A stretch of 64,000 bases of DNA. Origin: Oscarella lobularis (lineage: Eukaryota; Porifera; Homoscleromorpha; Homosclerophorida; Oscarellidae). The notes beneath the pieces were generated by a model, which had not been told where the DNA came from, made no database searches, and saw nothing but the letters and a program-made list of their open reading frames with translations. The position numbers and the translations under genes were made by a program. This document shows, piece after piece, positions 12,572 through 24,411 of the stretch. The stretch spans positions 434,001 through 498,000 of the forward strand of contig NC_089188.1 in assembly GCF_947507565.1 (NCBI RefSeq), read 5' to 3'. Numbering within the stretch: position 1 is the stretch's first letter; every line of letters begins with the position of its first letter.

Positions 12572-13172
12572 TTAATCAAATGCGTTAATTGTCAATGGTC
12601 GGAGGCTATAGCAGCGGCTAAAGCTCCTGCAAAAAATTCTTGCATCATTTGGAATATCTGCAGTTTTTGCCGGGATTGGGTCGTTCATGCTTTCATAAAC
12701 CAGAGCGTCAACGAGTTTATCCAAAGTGGGAAATGAAGTGTTCTCAAAGCTGGCGTACGCTAGAAAAGGAATTTTAGGCGCATGACTGATGACGTATCGC
12801 GAGTATGACAAGGTTCTTTTTTTCTCCACGGAGTATGGGAGAAAAACGGCCTGACAGGCGGAGGGTATTGTGTCTTCCACATCGCGATTAAATGACTCGA
12901 ATACGTCATGTTCTATAAAACCCACTTCTCAACCGTTTTTGATTTCAGCCTCTGCCTACTTCGACTGCAGGCTCCTAACTCGCTCTCACCTTCTCGTTGT
13001 TCTGACTCCATCGCTTCCCTATCCGGGATTGGTTGAAACGTTTAGTCACGTGTTCCGCAATGGATGCCGACAAGCCTGAGAAAGTTTCTGTAATATCGTC
13101 ATGGAGACTTTGAAGAAAACTTTCCCGTGCCTTTTCTCTGTTAGCGCGCGTTTTCGCAAAGTGTATGAGCAA
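12572..13172 (-). CDS. Possible two-exon gene of unknown function
   Basis: Two open stretches on the minus strand look like exons. The upstream one (13172 to about 12993) ends at a good donor, AACGAGAAG followed by GTGAGA. The downstream one (about 12927 to 12572) runs about 117 residues to a stop. Composition is protein-like, but no motif was recognised and the acceptor between them is uncertain. It lies convergent to nothing obvious and divergent from the Frizzled-like gene. It could be a relic. Confidence 0.25.
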
Positions 13173-13445
13173 GGATTTAAATTTGAAAAGAAATTGGAAA
13201 GGCGAGTATATTCATGTAACTTCGAAAGCTAATTATGAAAGTAATTGGGACTGATTTAACAGAATCGAACCACGCCATGAATGTGACAACGACATATTAA
13301 GCTATTAATCCTTAGACAGACCCAATTGTATTTTGGCGTTACTCCGTCAAATTGCAATGCTGCTTATGAAGAAAATATTATCTGTATCGACGCGTGCTCG
13401 AGCTCTGTATAATTGCTCACGCCCACTCACGTGCGAACCCCACCC

Positions 13446-15795
13446 ATGACGTTGCAAGTCGAAGCAAAAGACGCAAAACTGAAGCTCTTCGCAGTCAGTT
13501 GCGGAATTATGGTGCTAGCCATTGCGTCTACACCGTCGCTCTTCTTCTTGTACCCTAACTGGGACTTTACCTCAGAACGTTTGGTACTCACAATTAATTA
13601 TACATGTTCACACTGGAGCACCACTTTATCTCTTTCACTTCAAGGAGCAAATCGTTGCTAGAAGGAACGTTTCTTTTGCGAACGGAAGCAGTTGTAACGT
13701 CGAAATTTCGCTGCCTAGTAGCGTGGCGACAGATTTGTTGGCGAAACCTGATGTACAGAAACTCCTATCTCCTTCCCTACTCCCTTTACTACGCACGCCC
13801 AAGTGCTTTCAGCTTTTGAACGTTCTTTGGCAACAACAAAGCAGTGAATCTGTTTTTCAAACGCTTACTCCGTTTGAAATTCGAGGCATAATGCGTACGT
13901 TGAACGTCTCCTTTGATGAGCTGAGAACAGGCCTTCGTGATGCTAATATCAGCATCTCAGCTGTTGTTTCATTAATAAATTCTTATTGTCTCGATAGGTT
14001 CACAGATTTTGGTACTTTGGTAATTAAAATAATTTTCTTCTTATGAGATATGTTTAGGATGCCAGAAAGACTTGATGTTGAGAAATGACTCCAGTCCGTG
14101 CTGCTACGTTTCGTGTCTCAATTGGAACTGGCTCGGAGAATCGAAAAGAAGGATCGATTTAATTCTTTTTGCCGTGACGACAATTGCCGGATTTGTGGTA
14201 CTCGTTGCAGCAACAGTTTCAATAATCGCAATCAAATCAAAGTAAAAGAATACTTTTAGCAAGCTCCAGAAGTTAGAAGCACTTATCTTAGCTAGCAATA
14301 CAAATGATTGTAATGATAGCGATCTTCCATCTTAATTAATTGTGGAGCTAACTGGTGGTGTGGACATACAGTTATTAATGGGTCTTTCACAGGCAAAAGT
14401 TTCCTCACCTTATGGTTTCCTTTTACATCTTGCTTTCTCTTATGACGATGCGTGAGTGGTTAATGTCTTTTTGTCAACTTCAAATCGAGGAGTTTTACTT
14501 ATAGCTTTTTCCGAATTGGTTGGGCGACTACTTGGACGAGACAAAGCCCTTTGCTGCGGTGAACAAGATCTTCTCAAAGCTCTGCGATCGGATTCTTGTA
14601 CTTTTTCAATCGTTCGCAGTATGAATTTTAATACCTATGTTGCTCATTTTTATTATTTTTTGTAGCAATGATTCAAAATTTCGGCTACGTTTCTAGCGTT
14701 TCGTGGGGCGTTGTTGGTTTTGTGAATCTGTGGATAGCCATTGTTCTTTCAAAAAGCCGTCTGTTTGCTACTAGTAAAAACACGATTCACGCCGTTGAGG
14801 CTTTTTTGGTCTGGGGCACCGCTTTTGTGCTTGCAGTCGGTCCCTACTGGCTCGAGGGAGAAAGTGCGTACTACAATCCTCTCCTTTGCTACTCCTGTTC
14901 AACAATCCGAAACTCGCTCCTTTATAATCTGTTCCTCGTTCTACCCCAACAAGTTAACATTGCCGTCGGCGGACTATGTGCTGTTCATTTGGTTTACACA
15001 CTAAAGAAGCAGGTAAGAACATCCATGGACAATGGATGCATAGAACAGCAGTCTAAACAACGGTGTACCTTAGTATATACCAAGTTTACAGAGGAGTTTG
15101 TATTGTTACCCCTGTAAAAGCAGCCAAATGTGCTTGAATGCTTTAGGTTATTGCTAAACAAATTAGCATGTTTAACATAATAAGAAAGATCCCAAGGCTA
15201 AAAGTTCGATGCGACACTGCCTAACCGCTATTACAAAACGAGACGCTAGAGGCTTTTCTAAGTTGCTACCATAAATTATTTTTTACATTCTTAGAGTTTA
15301 AACCGGCAAGAGCTTTTTTCATCTGTTCAAGTTCAGGACTTACAGCAAAAGAAGCACGTCAGTCAGTTGAACGATCTTCAGCGTCGTTTCGCCTTTTTGC
15401 TGGTCGTCGTCTTTGTCGTGGAAATCATCATAATTATAAATAGTTTCATCGTATATGCGGTTCGCGATAGGGTAAATTTGAACAACTTTGGAAGTTACGT
15501 CGAATGCGTATATCTTGCTTTGGAAGACGAGTGTCAGAGCAAGGAAAAGTCGATAATTGAAAACGTAACATTTGCGTTTTTGATCGTTTATCGCCTCGCT
15601 TTTTTGGCGTCTCTCTTTTTCCTTGTCGTCTTTTTTTGGACGGCCAAGGACTTCCGAAAGTTTTGGAAGAATATATACGAGCGTTGCTACAAGCGAACTC
15701 GGCCCGACGACAAAGTGAACCTGAGGGAGAGCTGCTCCGAGAGAAGTTTCAACACTCAGAGAGGGGCACCTACTCAAGACCTCGAGTTGAGTTAG
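13446..15795 (+). CDS. Frizzled/Smoothened-like (class F) receptor
   Basis: Seven exons fit: 13446-13583, 13645-14011, 14058-14241, 14393-14451, 14505-14618, 14666-15012 and 15295-15795. They sum to 570 codons (569 residues). A hydrophobic segment near the N-terminus could be a signal peptide. About 170 extracellular residues with several Cys follow, but I see no standard Frizzled cysteine-rich domain. The seven-helix region shows class F landmarks: KQKFPHLMVSFY where Frizzleds have a YPERP-like motif before TM2; CCGEQ and SDSCTFSIV before TM3; TM3 with FGYVSSVSW (compare FGMASSIWW); LCYSC before TM5; and TM7 ending FFWTAKDFRKFW (compare WIWSGK). The tail is short and polar. The role is inferred as a plasma-membrane receptor, Wnt- or Hedgehog-type coupling unproven. 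The long last intron (15013-15294) could hide an exon. Confidence 0.65.
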
Positions 15796-15894
15796 CCTGC
15801 ACGATAACAGCTTGGTGTTTCATCTTTGTAACTAGCTAGTCAGTCACATGATTACATCTATGGCTTCTACGATTTAATTAGGCAACTAACACTA

Positions 15895-16215
15895 TTATTC
15901 GCACACTAATAAGCAGAGTCCGTGAGCTGCAAACATTAGAAACGCTTTGATAAAGATTCTATGTTTCGGCGAATCACCGGCCCGGAATGCATGATGAATT
16001 GTCCTAATTTGAATCATTGGCTTGGCTATGCAAACAGGTAACGTTTTCACGTCTTTCGGAGGTTGTAATGCTGACTTTTGGCCGAAATGCGATTCTAACG
16101 TCGACACGACCTCGTCATAACGTTTCTGAGCGCGATCAATGGCTCTCTTTGCAGTATAAAACGTCGGTGTCATATGGCAAGCGTAACTGTACCTGATAAG
16201 ATTGAGCATGCGCAT
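15895..16215 (-). CDS. Short open frame of unknown function
   Basis: A 106-residue minus-strand frame with protein-like composition, convergent with the Frizzled-like gene. It contains a stretch (YDEVVSTLESHFG) faintly like retrotransposon Gag proteins, but that is too little to assign it. It may be a relic or an exon of a gene I cannot otherwise see. Confidence 0.2.
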   Translation of the reverse strand: MRMLNLIRYSYACHMTPTFYTAKRAIDRAQKRYDEVVSTLESHFGQKSALQPPKDVKTLPVCIAKPMIQIRTIHHAFRAGDSPKHRIFIKAFLMFAAHGLCLLVCE

Positions 16216-17089
16216 TAGCTAAGAATTGATAGACTCTATTTGCTATTAATACTACGCAGTTTCTAGAAGTAGAATTTGCTTCTTGAAATGGTAACCGGTA
16301 GTAACGGTGGAGTTATTGGAGGCTAACGTGATTGTGGCAGTGGTGATGGTGGTGGTCATGCTGTGATGGTGATGGTGGCGGTGGCGTTGGTGATGGTATG
16401 TGAGAAAAGGAGTGGGTTTCCTACTACCTTCCTCCACTTCACCTTGCGACTTGCGACGGCCTGCCAACGGTAATGGATAAGTAGAAATACATACATTCAG
16501 ATGACAATATTATAGATTAAACCATCATTATTAGAAAAAAATTGTCATTATATCCTTCTATTCTACTACTTATAAAACTGAATTTCTAAGAGGACTATAA
16601 TCAATGGACAGGAAGTGGACATGGATAATGAACTGAAGGTGAAGATGTAATGATGAAAAACGGCAATGAGAAAAATGATACACCTAATTTCCGAAAAAAT
16701 GACCACACCCACAATGTAGGCGCGGTCAACACGTGCTTGCTTTCGTCATCACGAATATAACCTAGAAATGATATAGCTTACCTTTTCGCGGCTTACCATA
16801 TTGTCGCGACGGTTTGCCGACGCGCACTCGCTTCGAAAAAACTCGGGTCCTAAAAAGGGGCCCCACTAAGAAACAACGCCTGCGCTGTCGTAACGCCTTG
16901 CTCTCGGCGAACCTTCACAACTCCAAACGAAAGTTAGTACACAAAGCAACGCCTTTTAGCCAAAAAAAGGAGACGATCGCGACGAGACTCCAAAAGGGGA
17001 TCCTTCTTCCTTTTGGTCACTGCAGTCCATGAAGAATACGTTGAAAATGGCGGCAAGCAAAGCGGGACTCACGGCGGGAATGGTAAACT
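16216..17089. other. No gene; simple-sequence patch
   Basis: Contains a GGTGATGGT-like trinucleotide-rich stretch at about 16330-16400, which produces a His/Thr-rich minus-strand frame that I regard as artefactual. The rest shows no supported feature. Confidence 0.5.
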
Positions 17090-17820
17090 GAGTCGATGAT
17101 TAGAGATTGAACTCAATTTCCTTAGACCGTCTCCCATCCTTATGAGTCGATGTTTAGAGGTTGACCTCAATTTCCTTAGACAGTCTCCCATCCTTATGAG
17201 TCGATGATTAGAGATTGAACTCAATTTCCTTAGACAGTCTTCCATCCTTATGAGTCGATGATTAGAGATTGAACTCAATTTCCTTAGACAGTCTTCCATC
17301 CTTATGAGTCGATGATTAGAGATTGAACTCAAATTCCTTAGGCAATCTCCCATCCTTATGAGTCGATAATTAGAGGTTGTACTCAATTTCCTTAGACAGT
17401 CTTCCATCCTTATGAGTCGATAATTAGAGGTTGTACTCAATTTCCTTAGACAGTCTTCCATCCTTATGAGTCGATGATTAGAGATTGAACTCAATTTCCT
17501 TAGACAGTCTCCCATCCTTATGAGTCGATGATTAGAGATTGAACTCAATTTCCTTAGACAGTCTTCCATCCTTATGAGTCGATGATTAGAGATTGAACTC
17601 AATTTCCTTAGACAGTCTCCCATCCTTATGAGTCAATGTTTAGAGGTTGAACTCAATTTCCTTACACCGTCTCCCATCCTTATGAGTCAATGTCTAGAGG
17701 TTGAACTCAATTTCCTTAGACCGTCTCCCATCCTTATGAGTCGATTTTTAGAGGTTGAATTCAATTTCCTTAGACCGTCTCCCATCCTTATGAGTCCATG
17801 TTTAGAGGTTGAACTCAGTT
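17090..17820. repeat. 54-bp minisatellite, about 13-14 copies
   Basis: The unit starts ATGAGTCGATGATTAGAGAT and continues TGAACTCAATTTCCTTAGAC. Copies differ at a few positions, and variants recur in blocks. Because 54 is 18 codons, a minus-strand frame stays open for 184 residues with the repeated peptide MGDCLRKLSSISNHRLIR. No splice or start context suggests it is expressed. Confidence 0.9.
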
Positions 17821-18770
17821 TAATATTTTGGTTCTACGAAATAAAGATTAGACCCTGAATTTAATATTTAGGCCTGCGGTAATAAAGATTAGGCTCTCAA
17901 TTTAATATTTAGGCTCTAAGAAATAAAGATTAGGCTCGCAATTTAATATTTAGGATCTAAGAAATGAAGTTTAGGCCCTCAATTTATTATTTAAGCTCTG
18001 AGAAAGAAAGATTTAGGCTCTCAATTTAATATTTATGCTCTTAGAAAGAAAGGTTAGGCCCTCAATTTAATATTTAGGTCCTAAGATTTAACGATGATTG
18101 CCTCATCTTAGTACTAAGGCTCTAAGAATCAAAGATTAGGCCCTGAATTTCTTATTTAGGCCGTAAGATATAAAGATTAGGCCTTCTATTTAATATTTAG
18201 GACCTAATTATTAAAGATTAGGGTTTCAATTTATTATTTAGGCCCAATTTAATATTTAGGCCTTAAGAATTAAAGATTAGGCTCTCCGTTTAATATTTAG
18301 GTGCTAAATATTAAAGAATAGGCTCTAAATTTTATCTTTAGGTCGTAAGATATAAAGATTGGGCCCTCCATTTAATATTTTTGGTACGAAGAATAAAAGA
18401 TTACAATTTCAATTTAATATTTAGGCCCTTAGAATTAAAGATTAGGCCCTGAATTAAATGTTTAGGCCCAAAGAATTAGAGATTAGGTCCTCAATTTAAT
18501 ATTTAGTCTCTAAGAATTAAAGAGGAGTGCCTAAATTTAATATTAAGGCTCTAAGTATCAAAGATTAGGCCCTAAATTTTACATTTAGGTTGTAAGATGT
18601 AAAGATTAGGCCCTCCATTTAATATTTAGGTGCTAAGAATAAAATATTAGGCTTTCAATTTAATATTTAGGTCCTGAGAATTAAAGGTTAGGCCCTTAAT
18701 TTAATATTTAGGCTCTAAGAATTAAAGATTATGCCCTCAGTTAAATATTTATGCCCTTAGAATTAATCGA
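17821..18770. repeat. Degenerate AT-rich tandem repeat, about 40-bp unit
   Basis: Abuts the 54-bp array directly. The unit reads roughly AAAGATTAGGCCCTCAATTT then AATATTTAGGCTCTAAGAAT. More than 20 copies are present, much more diverged than the neighbouring array, with unit length varying by a few bases. Confidence 0.85.
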
Positions 18771-19009
18771 TATTACGTTTTTCAGATGCTGCCTTTGCTA
18801 ACACCTACCAAAGGTATTTTTTTCCTAAAATTTATAGATCTCGGTACTGTTTTATCTGTTTTGTTCAAGGAACCGCTTATTGCACTTCTCAATGGAGAGC
18901 GACGCCGCGTCAACGTCACCGTCTCTAGTTGCTTCTCGATGTTCGTTTCCTTTTACGTCGTCATCTCAACTGTCGAAAGGAGGTGTCTGCAACGGAGAAT
19001 GCTGAATTC

Positions 19010-22000
19010 AATTAAAGGTGACAGACTAAGTAGGAGAATGCTTATCTTCCTGATCTATTTTTTAGGAAGAGTGGAGTGGATGAAATTATGCAGGTGCTAT
19101 TCGTATTTGTAGTTACCTTAGTTCGTTTGTTTCTTCATTCGGTTTTTGCATGCATTGTTGCTTTTTTATTGCACGAGCAACGAGCAGATAACTCTTTTTT
19201 ACGTCATATGAAATGTAATGGTATTATTTGAATAAAAGTAGTGTGTAGGGCACGCACGTCAACTCATAGCGCGAATAAAGAGTGAATTTTTTTATTTCAT
19301 ATACCCGGAAGTAACCCGGAAGTAGAAAAAAATTAAACTGGTTCACGTTTCTTTTTACAAGAAGGGGACTTTAACCCAAGCCCCCTGAGGAGGAACAATT
19401 ACCGTCTCTTCGTACGGGTGCCTTTATTGTTCATCCCAAGGCACAGAGAATGTGTGCCTGCTGCCATTGATAAAATCAATAGGCAAGCAAGCATTTATTG
19501 CTTTAGGCGTCATTCTTCAGGAGAGACTACCAATATAGATAGTAGCCTCATCCAGAGATACACGCCTTGTGAGTGAGCAGTTTTCCAGCTCGGGGCCGCA
19601 CAACCGCTTCAGCGGCTGATGTAGGCCTACCCAGGAGATGGGACAGTTTAGACGCTAAGGCCTCGTTATCCAGGAGGCATACAAGCAGTTTAGGAGACTG
19701 AATCTATGAAATGAAGATGCAAATCTCCGCAGTCCGGCAGATGGACCGACCCGTCATGCTGAGGACGTTGGGACCGCGGTCTACCTCTTCGTCACATATA
19801 TAACTGCCAAAAAATGACAAATAATTAATATTAGCTCAAATGAATTGGCATAGAATACTTCAATACCATGACGTTAAAAAGAGTAGAAAAGCCCCACTGT
19901 TGATTCATAAATAAAACTGTGAGCTATATCTAGCTTATGGTTATCTATCTATCTATCTATCTAGCTATCTAGCCTATCTATCCTCACAGACAAGTGATAC
20001 CGTATACGTATAAAGGTCTCTTGCTTAATATTTAGTAATCCTTTCAAAGTTCTCCTATAAAGACTTACTTGTTTCCATTCACGGTTCAGGCCAATTCCTG
20101 CTCTCTGAGCGTCGAAAACTCGCTCCTGCTTCTTCTGCTCGCGTTTCAGTTTCCCAATTCACTGGAGTTCATGTCTTCCACCGATTTGAGCTCTAATACG
20201 AAACAAAAACCTCGGAGACTATGCCGGCGAGTTGATTCGGGTCTGGCGCGCCACGATCGTCTCATTAACGCTAGAGGTCGCGAGATCTTTGGATTTAGAG
20301 CTTCCAGACCTCAGCACGCGGCGAAGGGGGCCACTCGAGTCGATTCACGCGTTTGCCTACCTCCTCTCTTCATTTCTAATCAGCAGAACCGGACTTTCAC
20401 AGAGAATTGACGCTCATTTCTCGCGTCCTTGGCCAGTTGCATGAAAAAGCGACTCACGTGACGATTAGCCTTCAGACAATTAACCCCGGACTGATTTTTT
20501 GTTGTACAGTATTCCTTCGACGTGAAGGAAAACAAACGCGCTCGGTCTCTAGTCATCTACATGAACAGTGACGTAAACGTAGAAATAAAAATTCTGTTTC
20601 AACACAAACGTTCGAGTGAAGTACCTGCAATCGCTTGGGCGCAATACAGCGTTACGAAAGGCTTACGAGCGGGCGCTTGCAACTGAACACTACTCTGGAG
20701 GGGATTAGCGCAAATCTCTGCGTTGTAATTTAGCGCGAAGGGCCACGCAAGCGCCCATGAACCAAACCAATGATACGCCGATAGCGGAAAAAAGAAGACG
20801 CGCGCGCTTATACACAAGTCTCTAAGCTAACCGATCATGCAACTCCTGTCTCCAAAACATGGAGCTCAGGAGAAAAAAGAATGCAACAATTTATCATGCA
20901 CAATGCAAAAAAATGCAAAAAATACATTCTTTTTCAGTTTTCTTCTGTTTTTGATTCCCCTACAATGTCGTGTCAGTGAAAAGGCACGATACGATGACAG
21001 AAAACGCTTACCTTTCCACATTGATCTCCAGCAAATTCTCGTACTCTAAAAAGAAAACAAAAATTATTATTCAGAAAATATCAACTAGACTAAAAATTAC
21101 ACCTAATAATAATTAAAGCTGAAAAGAAAAGAAAAACCTGCAAAAAATATAAACCTGCGATAAAAAAGAAACCTGTGAAAAAATAGAAACCTGTGGAAGA
21201 AATATAAACCTGCAAATAAAACACTTACTATGCTACTCTAAAAAATATGGAAGGAACTTGATAACAACCTAGGTTACCTTATAAATCCATTGACCTAAAA
21301 TAAGCCTATATACTAATCAACCTAGATTACCTGAAAATTCACTGAATAATGGTCTAAAGCAAATAGCGGCTGCTAGCTAAGCACGCGAAGAGGAAAGGAG
21401 CTATAAGCCTACTACTCAAACCATCCTACCGTACTAGCAGCCACCAACTAAACCTTAGTGCATAGGGAGAGGACCCGTGCAAACTAACGTAGTAATACAA
21501 AACAAGCACGTGAAGGAGGAAGTGCCATTACTGCATTATAACGAATTGTTGTCCCGCTACACTCTCTGCAACGTACATAATTGGGCCTCGTGCACTGCAA
21601 CGACCACCAGCCTTCACTCGTGGACCCCATCCCGCCCTCAATTAAACTTTTGGAAATCAGACTTAATTGTTAGACTGTCAGAAATTGTCTATGCCCGCAA
21701 GCGTAGGCAGTGGCCATCGCAGGCATTCGGCGCCGTGTACGTCACAGGGAGCCCCGCCCCCTAAGTGCACGCCTACACCAAGTGGGGCCCCAATGGGTGA
21801 CCTGTTCGTCGCGCAGACACGAGGCGTTCTTCTGCCTTTATTCTTCGCTCTTTCGTCGCGAAACTAAAGAAAAAGAAGAAGGGAATGAAATGAAACGAAG
21901 TGCGATTGCACGTGACGAGGGATCGACGAATGGCGAGAGGATTACGCGAGCGTCGTCACGTCCGCGAACCGTGTCACGTCGCCGCTCGCAGCAAAAAGTC

Positions 22001-22290
22001 GCTAGAGAGAAGAAACATCTACGCGCGCGCTCTATGTCGTTCTCCGTGCTGAGACAGGACACAGGCATTGCCGCAGCGCGCCGCGTGGACGAAAAATAAA
22101 CGAGAAACGTGCGCTTACCTATTGGAGTGTTTGAATCTGCGCTGCTTGGGCTGCAAAGAGGCGAACAAGTGGCTGCGATGAGCGTGCATCGAGCTGAGTC
22201 TTCTCAGAGCGTGGATTCAGACAAAGCCGGAATTCTACTACGGGACTCGACTAGTCGTCGTCACGTGATGAACTTTATTGGCTTTTTCGA
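19010..22290. repeat. Left arm of large inverted duplication
   Basis: This 3.3-kb stretch recurs in reverse complement at about 45.70-51.75 kb. Landmarks shared in inverted order include AGAGTGGAGTGGATGAAATT (about 19070), TGCTGAGGACGTTGGGACCG (about 19755), the GGCGCGCCA region (about 20245), GTTGTCCCGCTACACTCTCT (about 21547) and GTGGATTCAGACAAAGCCGG (about 22212). It holds a (TCTA)n run at about 19940-19980 and an array of AAACCTG-containing short units at 21130-21220. The open frames in it (for example 20069-20410, 21477-21764, 22109-22375) have no recognised domain and are poorly conserved between arms. It carries the intact, empty insertion site (ATTTC at 20372-20376) of the LTR element found in the other arm. 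Confidence 0.85.
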
Positions 22291-23016
22291 ACGTGAAAAA
22301 AGATTTTTCGTCGATGCGACTGGCGTAGAAAGTTTACTGCATAAGAGATATTGCGTCCAGCTAGTTGTTACATAATCGGGGCTCAATTAGGGAAAAACCG
22401 TCGTTTGGAGGCATAACTTCATTCAATTTGCTCTGACAGTACGCAGGTGAGAACAAACAAAGATTAAGAAGCCGTATGACTAGTAAGACTGAGACAGAAT
22501 CCTTTTGGGAGCCACGTCGTAGTAGAAATCGACCTTCTGCCTTTCGCGATATCATCGCTCCCAAGAAAGACGCCCCTTAGCTCAGTTTGCAAAGCAGTAT
22601 ACTACTGAAACAATACCTGCAGTAACGCGCAATCATCCGTTTGAGCCTAGAATCTGTCAAATAGGAGATGACGTCCGTATCTACCCACGTGTCCTATCCC
22701 GTGGCATGTCGTAAAGGAAAAACGTCAGAAAGGACGTCATTATAACAAGAAATACTCACACTCTCTATCGTTTCACGTCGAGGCTCTTTGATTGCTATTT
22801 CTTTATATATTTATTTTTTTTATCGGCTACGTGCACAATGTTTGTAAGACTCGCTGTTGCACATCCCCTATCCCTTTCTGCGAAGCCTCAATCGGCCAGC
22901 GGATGTGGCTAGGACCCAAACTTAGAACCGTTCCTAAGACTTCTTGCAGACTGACGAAAACCCTGCTAATTGATCACCGGACGTGACTGTTACGGAGGCC
23001 TCCTATTCTACTACAG
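22291..23016. other. No supported gene
   Basis: A stretch just inside the left arm with only short frames. A patch at about 22577 (CCTTAGCTCAGTTTGCAAAG) resembles the 5' half of a tRNA, but no anticodon or T arm follows. Confidence 0.4.
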
Positions 23017-23190
23017 ATGGCCCAAGAGATGTGCTTCTTACTCGCAGCTTTTCTGCTTGCAGTTACGCTGGCGGCTGAAACGGCAACAGAAACTTCGTCT
23101 CCAAACGGTAGATACGAAAGGCCATTGCTTCATAAATCGAAAAGCCATTGCGACTTCTTCCCTTCTAACGGTCGTCTCGGGTCTCGATAA
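23017..23190 (+). CDS. Candidate small secreted peptide, 57 residues
   Basis: An ATG at 23017 opens a 57-residue frame ending TAA at 23190. The first 20 or so residues (MAQEMCFLLAAFLLAVTLAA) are a textbook signal peptide with a small-residue cleavage site. The mature part is short, basic and contains one Cys. It ends 25 bases before the convergent gene on the minus strand. An acceptor-like CTACAG lies directly before the ATG, so it could instead be an internal exon. No homologue is recognised. Confidence 0.35.
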   Translation: MAQEMCFLLAAFLLAVTLAAETATETSSPNGRYERPLLHKSKSHCDFFPSNGRLGSR

Positions 23191-23215
23191 CAGACCCACG
23201 CGACACATCGTACAA

Positions 23216-23761
23216 CTACGACAATGGCACGCCCATCTCTACAGCCAGATCTGCGAGAAGCAGACCAGTGACGTTTATAGAAGCCGTTGCTCTTGCGATA
23301 AACACGGCTAATGTGTCGTCAGTCCGGTCACGCTCGTACTCGACGTCAAGATCATGAACTCGACCGCACGAGTCAATGCATCCTATTGGGTAACTTATTT
23401 TTGATTTGACCTCAGCTGCGGAAAAAACTCTCATCGATCTGGGCTTAAATTTATACTCACCGGGATTGAGTTCAACCGACTTGGTATCGAGAATCCTTTT
23501 TCCAGCGTCGAGTAGCAAGACATCGCATTTCGCGCTCTGGTTTGCCGCGAATGCCGCCAGAGCGGCAAGCTCACGCGAACCCTTGATTGCTTCTCCGAGA
23601 TAGGCGACTAACTGTCCGTCTTGACGTCTGCGAAGTTCTACGCTCAACGGGTACTCGACGTCGTCGCTCTCCCTGTGGCTCCATCGCACCACTGTGTATG
23701 TCCAGAATGCGTTCATGCCGGCACTTGGACGAAGAAGAGAAATGATTAGGAACGAAAGCAT
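23216..23761 (-). CDS. Secreted or membrane-lumenal protein of unknown function, single exon
   Basis: A 181-residue frame starting at an ATG at 23761. It begins with a hydrophobic leader (MLSFLIISLLRPSAG), then a soluble region with a YTVVRWSHR start, an N-x-S sequon, three Cys and alternating beta-like segments. It ends with another hydrophobic patch (VTGLLLADLAV). It lies downstream of SMCHD1 on the same strand, separated by about 650 bases. I do not recognise the family. An upstream exon with a transmembrane-like segment (about 24130-24210, minus) could belong to it, but no junction was established. Confidence 0.5.
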   Translation of the reverse strand: MLSFLIISLLRPSAGMNAFWTYTVVRWSHRESDDVEYPLSVELRRRQDGQLVAYLGEAIKGSRELAALAAFAANQSAKCDVLLLDAGKRILDTKSVELNPGEYKFKPRSMRVFSAAEVKSKISYPIGCIDSCGRVHDLDVEYERDRTDDTLAVFIARATASINVTGLLLADLAVEMGVPLS

Positions 23762-24411
23762 CTCAAAAGCAAGGACTATTATAGGTGAGATACTTTGGAA
23801 TTTACCAGGTTCTAGTTTAAGGGTAGTTGTTTTGAGTGGGATTGAAGGACGTTACCTATAAAGGATCAGGTAAGTGCCAAAGTTATTCTTTGGATGTTAT
23901 TGGCTTTTCTTCTTTTGTTGTGGCAGGAGGAAAAAACTTGATCTTATGAAGGGCTCGATCACTCTATAGAGAATCAATAAAGATCTTGATCTCTACAGAG
24001 ACGATAGAGATCTCGATCGAGAGCATAGAAGTCTCGATTGAGAGCATGATACATGCTGCGCACGTGGGTGAGGCCCCTCGCAAGGAATCGCTGACAAAAA
24101 CCATTTGTACGCCACAATTACGCTTTGTAAACCCAACTCGCGGCGCGAAACCGAACCAAAAATGATGGCGAAGACGACCGTGATCAGACAAAGCGCAAAA
24201 ACGATCGAGAAAATGCGATTTTCTGCCGTACGTCGTCAAAAGGCCTCGATAAGCCGAACCGCGCTCGCTCTTTCATTAGCAGCGATCGCCTTCGAACACG
24301 AAGAAAAACCCCAAGAAACCAAAAAAACAATAGGAGAACGCACGTTTAATTAATTGCTTACGAGCGCGTTTGACGTCATCATGATCTGATGTCTTTTGCC
24401 ATTACCGGAAT
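23762..24411. other. Spacer between SMCHD1 and the downstream gene
   Basis: At 23960-24050 there are imperfect repeats of the type GAGATCTCGATCGAGAGCAT. At about 24130-24210 a minus-strand stretch reads as a hydrophobic segment (IFSIVFALCLITVVFAIIFG). It may be an exon of a membrane protein, but no start or splice context was established. Confidence 0.35.

Noticed and set aside
17069-17623. 184-residue minus-strand protein of 18-residue repeats
   Set aside because: Follows from a repeat period divisible by three; no start context or exon signals seen.
17090-17820. Regular repeats considered as a CRISPR array
   Set aside because: Units are contiguous with no unique spacers, and the DNA is eukaryotic.
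21477-21764. Open frame resembling one in the other arm of the inverted duplication (46161-46478)
   Set aside because: Similarity reflects DNA duplication; the frames diverge at their ends and no domain is recognisable.
22573-22640. tRNA-like start (CCTTAGCTCAGTTTGCAAAG)
   Set aside because: No anticodon stem, T-loop or acceptor pairing could be found downstream.
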